Below, piece after piece: positions 52,023-59,641 of a DNA stretch of 64,000 nt. Source of the DNA: Microbacterium hydrothermale (GTDB taxonomy: Bacteria > Actinomycetota > Actinomycetes > Actinomycetales > Microbacteriaceae); assembly GCF_004854025.1 (NCBI RefSeq), contig NZ_STGM01000011.1:1-64000 (forward strand), read 5' to 3'. The notes under the pieces are model-generated. The model saw only the letters and a list, made by a program, of their open reading frames with translations. It had not been told where the DNA came from and ran no database searches. The first letter of the stretch is position 1; each line of letters opens with the position of its first letter. The position numbers and the translations under genes are program-made.

Positions 52023-53960
52023 GTGTCGGGGGTGAGCAGTAGCTTGCTGAGTGTGACCGACGCGGGCGAAGTGAGTAACGGGTTTTCGGACCGATGGCTA
52101 GCAGCACTGCGTGACCTGGAAGCCTCCAAAGTGTTCCGAGCATCTCCGACGCAAGATGAAGACCGGCTTCCTTCCTTGTGGCTTCGGCTCCGCGCGGCCC
52201 GGGATAACGGGGGCTCAGCTGATGTTGTGGAGCTGGCCAGCTTGCTCAGTCAGGTGGCGTCATTCAGCCCAAGAGCCGACGACTGGTCGGCCCCATATGA
52301 GCCGATGCTCACCATGGTCGAAGGCCGCACAGCGATACCGAGTGACTTGACAGACGTACAAATCGAGGTACTGGTAGTTGTCTCGGACGCGCTGCCCGAC
52401 CACTTGCTGCGCGCGCGAGTGTATGACGTGCTCGCCATTCGAAGCTTGACGGGCGCAGATCGCGCCCGTTGGTATCAAGCCGAAATGGGGGCCGTCATCG
52501 AGGCAACTCTCGGCGGCGAGAGGTGGATGCGGGACCGCGATATGTGGGATCGAGCGCTTCTGGTGGGGCGGCGCGGTGGAAAGCCGATGGCAGCGAGCCT
52601 CCAAAAATTGACGCAAATCCTCATTGATCACGCGTTGACCGCGGACCTTGCGGAGTTTCCCGGGCCAGTTGCGGACTTGCTCGACAAACATGGTCTCGCA
52701 CGCGATCGGGCGGGTGCGTTAGCTGCGCGGATGCGCAATCTTGCTTCGTCAGCAGAATTGGAGCCCGCGCGCAGCTATCGCGAACGCGCTGCTAGGTGGC
52801 ATGGAGTCGCCGGGAACTCAGATGAGGTCTCGGTTGACCGTCTAGCCGTTGTGAACAGTCTGATCGCGGAGGCCGAAGGTCTCAGCCTTGGGCCGGATAG
52901 CGATTCACATCCGCGGTCCGCGTACCTGTACGAACGAGCGATGAAAGCGCTCCGAATGATCCCTCGGAAGCAACGTGAGAAACTCGGAGTGTCCGCACTG
53001 ACGACGGAGTTAGGGAGACGTATACGGGCAGCCGGCGCGGCAACTCTTGGAACGATGGGTGTGCTCGAATCAGAGTCGGTTGACCTATCGGAGGCGCGAG
53101 ATCACAGTGTTGCGGCTGTGAGCGGCAAACCTGCCCTCGAAGCGCTGAGGGCGTTCGTCGACTTGTCCTCCTTCAGCTCACTGCAGGACGAGCGCGACCG
53201 AGCCGAGAAGATACTTGCGGAGCATCCTCTCCAAACTCTCTTCTCGAATGTCCACTTTGCAAGCGACGGCCGGGTAGTGCACCGGTCAGGCGGGCAAGGT
53301 GGTGAGCCAATCTATGGTGAAGATCCGGCGACCTGGCGGCAAATGATTCAGGCTTACGAGATCAAAGTCTCCTTGATGGTTCAGGGGATGCTCGCACCTG
53401 CGTGGATGGCGCTCAGCAACGAACATCGCTTGATGCTCGGAGACTTTGTCGCAATCATGCGTGGGAGCTCGATAATCCCGTCGGACAGAGAACTGCTCAT
53501 AGCGCAAGCGTTGTACTACGGGTATGACGGTGACTTCCTCACCTCCGCGCAACTACTCGCTCCGCAGATCGAGAACATGGTGAGACTGCACCTGCGCAAT
53601 GCCGGACAGCAGACCAGCACAATAGACCGCGGCGTGGAGCAGGAGATCGGTCTCACCGCCTTGATGGGCCGCGAGTCCGTATCCGAGATTTTCGGGGAGG
53701 ACATTGCATTCGAGATCCGGGCGCTATTCTGCGGCCCTATCGGACCGAATCTGCGGAACAATTTTGCTCACGGGCTCGTGAGCGACGACTCGGTCAGATC
53801 CGTGCACGCAATTTATTGCTGGTGGTTCGTTCTCCGCTTGGCCTTCGTTCCGTTCTGGAATCGGCTACACGATGCACGAACCGCTGACAGCCACGAGCCC
53901 GCGGAACGTGACAGACCATCTGCGCGCGAGGGCGAGACGGGGAGCGAGCCGGGGCCCTGA
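52023..53960 (+). CDS. DUF4209-domain protein with HEPN-like motif
   Basis: About 645 residues. The C-terminal part (about 480-600) matches DUF4209: AQALYYGYDGDFLTSAQLL, then PQIENMVRLHLRNAG and later NLRNNFAHGLVSDDS. Residues 578-583, RNNFAH, fit the HEPN RNase pattern RNxxxH. The N-terminal 450 residues are helical with no named domain. GTG 52023 is used because AGAGGG lies 9 bases upstream; the frame is open from a TTG at 52014. Codon use is less GC-rich than the neighbours, indicating transfer. Such genes occur among defence genes; function is inferred. Confidence 0.72.
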   Translation: MSGVSSSLLSVTDAGEVSNGFSDRWLAALRDLEASKVFRASPTQDEDRLPSLWLRLRAARDNGGSADVVELASLLSQVASFSPRADDWSAPYEPMLTMVEGRTAIPSDLTDVQIEVLVVVSDALPDHLLRARVYDVLAIRSLTGADRARWYQAEMGAVIEATLGGERWMRDRDMWDRALLVGRRGGKPMAASLQKLTQILIDHALTADLAEFPGPVADLLDKHGLARDRAGALAARMRNLASSAELEPARSYRERAARWHGVAGNSDEVSVDRLAVVNSLIAEAEGLSLGPDSDSHPRSAYLYERAMKALRMIPRKQREKLGVSALTTELGRRIRAAGAATLGTMGVLESESVDLSEARDHSVAAVSGKPALEALRAFVDLSSFSSLQDERDRAEKILAEHPLQTLFSNVHFASDGRVVHRSGGQGGEPIYGEDPATWRQMIQAYEIKVSLMVQGMLAPAWMALSNEHRLMLGDFVAIMRGSSIIPSDRELLIAQALYYGYDGDFLTSAQLLAPQIENMVRLHLRNAGQQTSTIDRGVEQEIGLTALMGRESVSEIFGEDIAFEIRALFCGPIGPNLRNNFAHGLVSDDSVRSVHAIYCWWFVLRLAFVPFWNRLHDARTADSHEPAERDRPSAREGETGSEPGP

Positions 53961-54220
53961 TTCTCTCTTGAATCGCGTAGGTCAGCCCTTTCCACGACGG
54001 GGTAGTTCCGCCGGCCGACAGAGGGTCTCAAACCACCGACCAGCGAAAGATGCACAAGCGGTGTCATATCGCGAGGCGTTCAGCCTCGAACCTTACCGGG
54101 CGAGAAGAACGGGCTACGTGACGACGCGGCATCCGCCCCCCATCCACCCCGCGCGGCCGATTCGCGCACACCTCCCGCCTCGGCTCGCCCCGCACAGAGC
54201 GGCCGTGTCAGCCTGAACGG

Positions 54221-54832
54221 ATGGGACGCGCCGCAACGATCACCTTCGCCGCCTCCGCCCTCGTCGTCGCGGGGCTGGTCGCCCTGGTGATCCCGGCGTT
54301 CACGGGGACGGATGCCGAGGAGCCCGAAGCTCCTTCGGTCGCGGTCGTGGGACCCGCGGGGGATGCGCCCTCGGTGCGCACGACCGTGCCCGAGATCCCC
54401 GAACTGCCCGAGTGGGCGAAGGCGTCGGGTCCGTGGATCATCTACCCCGACGGGTTCGAGTGCCAGGGCACCGAGGGCTGCCCGAACAATTTCCGGTCGC
54501 TCATCGGCGAGCCCGGCGACGTGCTCCCAATGAACGTCTACTACTACGATCCGGCGCAGCACGATTACGACCCCGCGCACCCCAATCGGTTCGGGATCAT
54601 GCCCGCGCCCCTTCCGGGCGCCGACCGCGGTCGCGCTCCCGGAGCCGACGGGTGGCCGGTCGTGTCGGGAGTCGATCGCCGGGTGACGTCCTACGTGGTC
54701 GCCCGGGATGACTCCCTGGATGCCATCGGCGAGCGCTTCTCGATCGACCCCGCCGAGCTGACCCGCAACGGCGAACCCGTCGTTCCCGGAGAGACCTGGC
54801 TCGAACCCGGCGACGTGCTCGTCTTCCCCTGA
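54221..54832 (+). CDS. Membrane-anchored LysM-like protein
   Basis: 203 residues. A single N-terminal helix (about 5-27) is followed by an acidic/proline-rich stretch, then a cysteine-containing region (FECQGTEGCPNNF). The last 45 residues form a LysM-like peptidoglycan-binding unit, SYVVARDDSLDAIGERF through PGDVLVFP. It probably sits on the outer face of the membrane. ATG start with a weak ribosome site. Composition returns to the core GC-rich type here. Confidence 0.72.
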   Translation: MGRAATITFAASALVVAGLVALVIPAFTGTDAEEPEAPSVAVVGPAGDAPSVRTTVPEIPELPEWAKASGPWIIYPDGFECQGTEGCPNNFRSLIGEPGDVLPMNVYYYDPAQHDYDPAHPNRFGIMPAPLPGADRGRAPGADGWPVVSGVDRRVTSYVVARDDSLDAIGERFSIDPAELTRNGEPVVPGETWLEPGDVLVFP

Positions 54833-54841
54833 GCCGTCGCG

Positions 54842-54994
54842 TCAGAGCCCGGCGATCTCGGCCGACCGCACGACGAAGTGCACCAGGGTCGCCACGAAGA
54901 CGACCACGAGCACGACCATGGTCCAGAACAAGACGATGCGCAGCCGGCGGACCTGCGCCGACTCTCCGGGCCGGTTCCAAGGCGCGCGCGCCAT
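54842..54994 (-). CDS. 50-residue single-helix membrane protein
   Basis: Begins MARAPWNRPGESAQVRRLR and then has one strong helix of valines and leucines (IVLFWTMVVLVVFVATLVHF), ending VVRSAEIAGL. ATG start. It is convergent with the LysM gene, with 9 bp between stops. The positive-inside start plus helix is a convincing small membrane protein. Function unknown. Confidence 0.65.
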   Translation of the reverse strand: MARAPWNRPGESAQVRRLRIVLFWTMVVLVVVFVATLVHFVVRSAEIAGL

Positions 54995-55220
54995 CACCGT
55001 TCGGCTCCGACTCGTGCGATCGCGATAGACATCAGCATCCGTTCCCCCCGCGCTGCTTCATGGACGAAAGGCCACGCTAGCCAGCCCCACGTGTGGATGC
55101 CAGCACCTGGCGGCAGCCCGCGTCAACCCGCCGCTGCACACATGTGCATCCCGTGGAATAGGTCGTCGCCGCGCTCCGTTACGTTCGCGTGGCCCTTTGA
55201 CCCCCACGAAAGGACTTCTC

Positions 55221-56297
55221 GTGAGCCTGTTCAGCCCCACCACCGTCGGCAGCATCGGTGTGCGCAACCGCGTGTCGCTCGCCCCCATGACCCGCCTGCG
55301 CGCGAGCGCCGACGGCGTTCCCGGCCCGATCGTCGCGAAGTACTACGAGCAGCGCGCCGGCATCGGCCTCCTCGTCACCGAGGGCGTGTTCCCGAGCGCC
55401 GAGTCGAAGGCGTACCCCGGCCAGCCCGGAATCGTCACCGACGAGCAGGCCGTCGGCTGGGCGAAGGTCGCGGATGCCGTGCACGCCGAAGGCGGAGTGG
55501 TGTTCATGCAGCTCATGAACGGCGGGCGCGTCACCCACACCGACATCACCGGCACCGACCGCATCGTCGCCCCCTCGGCGATCGCGATCGAGGGCGACAC
55601 CCGCCTCGCCGACGGTTCGAAGGTCGCCTACCCGGTGCCCCACGCCCTCGAGACCGAGGAGCTCGCGACCGTCCGCGACGAGTTCGTGAAGGCCGCCCGT
55701 CGGGCCGTGGATGCCGGCATCGACGGCGTCGAGCTGCACTCGGCGAACGGATACCTGCTGCACGAGTTCCTCTCCCCCGCCTCCAACCAGCGCACCGACG
55801 GCTACGGCGGATCGCCCGAGGCCCGCGCCCGCTTCGTCATCGAGGTCGCCCAGGCCGTCGTCGCCGAGGTCGGCGCCGACCGCGTCGGCATCCGCATCTC
55901 CCCCGCTCACAACATCCAGGACGTCTGGGAGAAGGACGACGCCGAGACCCGCGCCACCTACGAAGCCCTCATCGCCGGCCTCGCCCCGCTGGGCCTGGCC
56001 TACGTCAGCGTGCTGCACGCCGACCCCGCCAGCGACCTCATCCAGGACCTGCGCCGCGCCTTCGGCGGAACCTTCATCGTCAACTCCGGCTTCTCGAAGA
56101 TGACCACACGCGAAGAGGCTGTCACCGCCGTCGACGAGGGCATCGCCGACCTGGTCGCCGTCGGCCGTCCGGCGATCGCCAACCCCGACCTCGTCACCCG
56201 CTGGGAGCAGAACGCCGACGAGAACGAGGTCGACCAGGCCTCCGTCTACGGGCCGGACGAGCGCGGGTACACGGACTACCCGTTCCTCCAGGGCTGA
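55221..56297 (+). CDS. Old Yellow Enzyme family alkene reductase
   Basis: 358 residues, an NAD(P)H:flavin oxidoreductase that reduces activated C=C bonds through FMN. It has NRVSLAPMTR at the first strand, the ligand-binding HSANGYLLHEFL (His-Asn type), SNQRTDGYGGSPEAR and the C-terminal VAVGRPAIANPDLV. GTG 55221 follows GAAAGGA. A decayed fragment of a close relative lies at about 61920-62110, on the other side of the defence cluster. Confidence 0.93.
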   Translation: MSLFSPTTVGSIGVRNRVSLAPMTRLRASADGVPGPIVAKYYEQRAGIGLLVTEGVFPSAESKAYPGQPGIVTDEQAVGWAKVADAVHAEGGVVFMQLMNGGRVTHTDITGTDRIVAPSAIAIEGDTRLADGSKVAYPVPHALETEELATVRDEFVKAARRAVDAGIDGVELHSANGYLLHEFLSPASNQRTDGYGGSPEARARFVIEVAQAVVAEVGADRVGIRISPAHNIQDVWEKDDAETRATYEALIAGLAPLGLAYVSVLHADPASDLIQDLRRAFGGTFIVNSGFSKMTTREEAVTAVDEGIADLVAVGRPAIANPDLVTRWEQNADENEVDQASVYGPDERGYTDYPFLQG

Positions 56298-56310
56298 GAT
56301 TCCGGATGCC

Positions 56311-56343
56311 AGGGCCTCGCGCGATCTGATCGCGCGGGGCCCT
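56311..56343 (+). terminator. Terminator after the alkene reductase gene
   Basis: AGGGCCTCGCGCGAT (56311-56325) pairs with ATCGCGCGGGGCCCT (56329-56343), one wobble pair in 15, with a 3-nt loop followed by TTCAATTC. Confidence 0.75.
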
Positions 56344-56375
56344 TTCAATTCATCTTGTGCGCACAAGTCATGTGT

Positions 56376-56750
56376 TCAGCAGTAGGGACAGGACCCCGCC
56401 GCCGGAATCTCCACAAAATGCTCGTTGCAAGTAGTCGGTGGGCGAGACGCGGGTCTGCTTTGCTGCACGGGGTTGCCCTGCACCTCGAAACCAAGCTGGA
56501 CCAGTCGACCTGCCGCCCCGCCCTTGCCCCCGCTGATCTCTTTGCTGGAAACGGGAACGCCGTGTTGACGCTCGTACGCCGCAGCGAAGATCGCCTTCGA
56601 GTCGTAGAGGAAGCCGTTGACGACGAGGAAGTACTCGCGCGCCACGCCAAAGCCGAAACGCTCGAGGAACGCATCACGACCGAGCCGATCGAATTCGGAT
56701 ACCGCCCAGTGCACGGCGGCTCTGTCGGTCAGGTCAGAGTAGGAAACCAT
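56376..56750 (-). CDS. Stand-alone ScoMcrA-like N-terminal head domain protein
   Basis: 124 residues. It begins MVSYSDLTDRAAVHWAVSEF and contains FLERFGFGVAREYFLVVNGF, DSKAIFAAAYE and SGGKGGAAGRLVQLGFEV. This is the order of the N-terminal head domain of ScoMcrA, a type IV enzyme that cuts modified DNA. The SRA, sulfur-binding and HNH domains of the full enzyme are absent. The last 20 residues have three cysteines (CNEHF, then CPYC at the end) and could hold zinc. It is divergent from the gene at 56939. It may be a sensor subunit or a remnant. Confidence 0.65.
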   Translation of the reverse strand: MVSYSDLTDRAAVHWAVSEFDRLGRDAFLERFGFGVAREYFLVVNGFLYDSKAIFAAAYERQHGVPVSSKEISGGKGGAAGRLVQLGFEVQGNPVQQSRPASRPPTTCNEHFVEIPAAGSCPYC

Positions 56751-56938
56751 GTCGCGAGTATGCCCCGAGCCACCGACATTCGTGATCGGCGAACAGCAAT
56801 GGAGCCAGCGACTTCCTCTGCAGTGGACCCTCGATCGGCCCCTCTCGAAGCGGGCCAACAACACGCACATGAAAGGGCACTCGAGGTACATGGAGGTTCA
56901 ACTTCCGCCACCGCCGGGCACGTGTAAGAGTCGGCAGC

Positions 56939-57583
56939 ATGGCACGACTTGAACGACAAAATGCTCTCGCCTCCGCACTTGAATTGCTCGGCCTCAAACT
57001 CGGTGGGACATCACCAGCCCCCCGCTTCCCAGGGCTTCCGGAGCCCGCCGCGTCGTGGGCGATTGCGAACTATAAGCAGCTTGGTGGAGTGCTCGAAGCA
57101 CCCATCCTTCGACCCTTGGGCTGGGATATTCAGGCGACGAGTGGACTCATCGTCGAGCTCGACGAAGAACAACACTTCAACAGGTACCGAGCAGAGACAC
57201 TTCGAGCGGAGTGGAGTGCCCATCTGCCATGGCGAGCGGATTACCTGCGCCAGTGCGCCGAGTATGAGCCTGTTGCCCTGAAGCGTCACTCAGGGGGCGG
57301 ATTCTGGACGAACACGGGATCAGCCGCGCAATTCGGTTCAGCTGGGTACCGCGGTGTTCTCGATGGAGAAGGATCACCGCGCTGGAAGCAGCGAGCCTTG
57401 TACGACTCGATGCGAGATTCCCTCGCAGCAACGAAAGCGGTGTCGCTCGCTCGCCTATCCGTACACGATCGACTCGGATCTGTTCGCCTGGGCGACGCGC
57501 TCCGCGACACAGCTCTCCTCGACTTGCAGAAGCTGCGCGACCTCCTCGTCAGGCGGACCGCGAACCCCTCATTCTCTGATTGA
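56939..57583 (+). CDS. Hypothetical protein, possible nuclease
   Basis: 214 residues. The central segment TSGLIVELDEEQHFNRYRAE resembles the EDxHD/Vsr-like pattern in which Glu, Asp and His lie on one strand. LPWRADYLRQCAEYE follows, where those folds place a second helix. No full-length family is recognised. ATG start with AAGAG 8 bases upstream. It diverges from the ScoMcrA head gene across 188 bp, so the two may be one system. Codon use is intermediate, fitting an acquired gene. Confidence 0.55.
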   Translation: MARLERQNALASALELLGLKLGGTSPAPRFPGLPEPAASWAIANYKQLGGVLEAPILRPLGWDIQATSGLIVELDEEQHFNRYRAETLRAEWSAHLPWRADYLRQCAEYEPVALKRHSGGGFWTNTGSAAQFGSAGYRGVLDGEGSPRWKQRALYDSMRDSLAATKAVSLARLSVHDRLGSVRLGDALRDTALLDLQKLRDLLVRRTANPSFSD

Positions 57584-57761
57584 TGTCAAAGCGTCTGCGC
57601 GGTCCAGTTCGCCCGCCGGTGGCATTGCCGACTACCTCCTTCCCCGCTGGGAGTGAGACGAGCAAGGTGCCGAAGTCGAAGATGTCAACTAGTCATCGGC
57701 CCACAGGACCGACGCGCACGGCGCTCAAACCGCCTGTGGCTGCACACAACTGCCAGTGGCA

Positions 57762-57796
57762 GGAGCGCCGCGCGTGACCAGTTCGCGCGGCGCTCC
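57762..57796. terminator. Bidirectional terminator between convergent genes
   Basis: GGAGCGCCGCGCG (57762-57774) and CGCGCGGCGCTCC (57784-57796) form a perfect 13-bp stem with a 9-nt loop. It abuts the stop of the DHFR-family gene and faces the hypothetical gene. Nothing else is convincing in 57584-57761. Confidence 0.75.
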
Positions 57797-58354
57797 CTAT
57801 GCGACGGACCGGTAGCGCTGCACCATCGCGCCCGATCGGAACTCACTTCGCTCGACCGGCTCGAGCTTCAGGTCGACCCCCTCAAGGAGGCGCGGACCGC
57901 GTCCGGCGACCACCGGGTGCACGACGAACGTGAACTCGTCAATGAGCCCCTGCGCCGCGAGCGTCACCGGAAGCTTCACGCCGCCGAGTGAGATTCCCCT
58001 CCCCGGCTGCTCCTTGAGCCGCCGGACCGCCTCGACCACGTCGCCGCTGACCAGCTCAGCGTTCCAGTCGACGGCGTCCAGAGTCGCGGATACCACGACC
58101 TTCCGCATCGGATCCATCACCTCCGCGAACGCCACCTCGCTGGCATCCATCCAGTCGGGCCACTCCCCCGAATCCGGTCGGCGCCACGCACCCTCCATCA
58201 GCTCGTACGTGACTCGCCCGTAGAGGAGCGTGTCGGAGCGGCGCAGCTCGTCGGTCCAGAACGCCATGGACTCGGCATCCGGCGGGAGACCCTCTTCGTG
58301 CGAGCAGCAACCGTCGAGGGTGACGTTGATCGCGTAACGCAACGGCTGAGCCAT
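57797..58354 (-). CDS. Dihydrofolate reductase family protein (RibD C-terminal type)
   Basis: 185 residues. It starts MAQPLRYAINVTLDGCC, with GRVTYELMEGAW and SLGGVKLPVTLAAQGLIDEF, the order of the small DHFR-like proteins related to the RibD C-terminal domain. They bind NADPH; few have a known substrate. ATG follows GAGAGGA. It is core-like in composition and separates the ScoMcrA pair from McrBC. Confidence 0.88.
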   Translation of the reverse strand: MAQPLRYAINVTLDGCCSHEEGLPPDAESMAFWTDELRRSDTLLYGRVTYELMEGAWRRPDSGEWPDWMDASEVAFAEVMDPMRKVVVSATLDAVDWNAELVSGDVVEAVRRLKEQPGRGISLGGVKLPVTLAAQGLIDEFTFVVHPVVAGRGPRLLEGVDLKLEPVERSEFRSGAMVQRYRSVA

Positions 58355-58453
58355 ACTGGATCCTCTCGACGAGACGCGCGCCCTCGCACGTCTGCCTTCA
58401 TCGTCCCCGCACCAATAGCGTCCGTCCAGCGTTCCTCTGCTGAGATCCACCGC

Positions 58454-59641
58454 CTATTCACGCGGAGCGATAGCCTTCGCCAGCCGAGCCATCTCGGCCT
58501 CGAGATCGTCGATGCCTCCGGCGAGGCTCACCGCATGCACGTGAACGTCGACTTGCGCCGAGGGGATGCGAATGACCTGAGAGCCCACGTCACCTGAGAC
58601 GTAGATGAGGTGCGCGGTTCGCACGTTCAGAGCAAGCGCGTAAGCGACCATCTGGTAGATGTCACCGCTAGGCGGACCACCGCTCCCATCAGTGAGCACC
58701 TTGTACTTCGTGTCGGCCACGCTCGTCGGCACATCGGTCTCGACGACCATGTCCGGACGAAGAGCAACCACGCGCTCCGTGTCGAGCCACCATCTTCTGT
58801 CCTGCGGGGTAACCCGAAGACCCTTCGGCTCCAGGAGCGCACGCAAACGTTCCGCGACGAACGATTCGAACACGGTGGCCATGTTCAGCAGAAATGTCCC
58901 GCCCCGTCGGACGCCTTCACGGTGCGTCCACGACACCGCCTCGAGAATCAGCCGGGCGAGCATGAGAGCGGGCCCGAGGTGCTCGGTCAATCTGGTGATC
59001 ACGACAGTCGGCAGTGGCATCCCGCGAGGCACCAGACCGGTCTCAAGGAAATCCATCTCGAGCTGCGTTCGGACCGACTCGACGCCACGCGGGAGATCTA
59101 CGGCTCGAAGCACACGAATGGCGGTGTGCAGGATGCGATTGGCCGGCACATCCTCACTGAAATGGTCGTAGTCGATCTCGAGAGGGAGTGGCAGCCCCGG
59201 GCGGACGGCTAGCTGTCGCGACACATCCCACCGACCCCGAATGACGGAAGCGGACTCGTGCGTCTCTTCGTAACCCTTCACCAGACCTCGACGCGTGGCG
59301 CGTTGCACCTCTAAAAGGAATGCACGGGCGAGAGCCGCGGGGAAGGCTCGCTCCCCGTCGTGATCCACGAGGTGTTGTCCGACGCTGATGTGTCGATACC
59401 CTGCCGACGCCATGTAGACGAGGTTCTGCAATGGCGTCTTGGGCACGACGTGCAGCACCGTTTCACCCACCACCGCGGTTCCCACCCGCGTCACGTCGGA
59501 GACGCGCCAAAGTCCGGACTGCGTTGTCGGGCTCACACGACAAAACCGCATCTCCTGCAATTCCATCGCCTCGCCGAGCGTGAGCTTGACGAGGCTCTCA
59601 CCCTTTTCAGTGATGAAGGCGCGTGGACGTGATTCGCTCAC
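58454..59641 (-). CDS. mcrC: McrC, nuclease subunit of a McrBC type IV restriction system
   Basis: 395 residues. The PD-(D/E)xK nuclease core is RPDMVVETD followed by VADTKYKV, with the Asp-x-Lys catalytic pair, then DIYQMVAYAL. The N-terminal part has strands typical of McrC. With McrB it cuts DNA carrying modified cytosines, driven by GTP. The GTG start overlaps the McrB stop (59638-59641), so the subunits are co-translated. Confidence 0.9.
   Translation of the reverse strand: MSESRPRAFITEKGESLVKLTLGEAMELQEMRFCRVSPTTQSGLWRVSDVTRVGTAVVGETVLHVVPKTPLQNLVYMASAGYRHISVGQHLVDHDGERAFPAALARAFLLEVQRATRRGLVKGYEETHESASVIRGRWDVSRQLAVRPGLPLPLEIDYDHFSEDVPANRILHTAIRVLRAVDLPRGVESVRTQLEMDFLETGLVPRGMPLPTVVITRLTEHLGPALMLARLILEAVSWTHREGVRRGGTFLLNMATVFESFVAERLRALLEPKGLRVTPQDRRWWLDTERVVALRPDMVVETDVPTSVADTKYKVLTDGSGGPPSGDIYQMVAYALALNVRTAHLIYVSGDVGSQVIRIPSAQVDVHVHAVSLAGGIDDLEAEMARLAKAIAPRE

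Noticed and set aside
54072..54088. Short hairpin CGAGGC-GTTCA-GCCTCG as terminator of the DUF4209 gene
   Set aside because: The stem is only 6 bp with no T tract and lies over 100 bp from the stop, so it is too weak to call.
57580..57777. 65-codon frame overlapping the end of the 56939 gene
   Set aside because: The product is low in hydrophobic core residues and matches nothing I know. The 3' part overlaps the terminator stem, so I treat it as chance.
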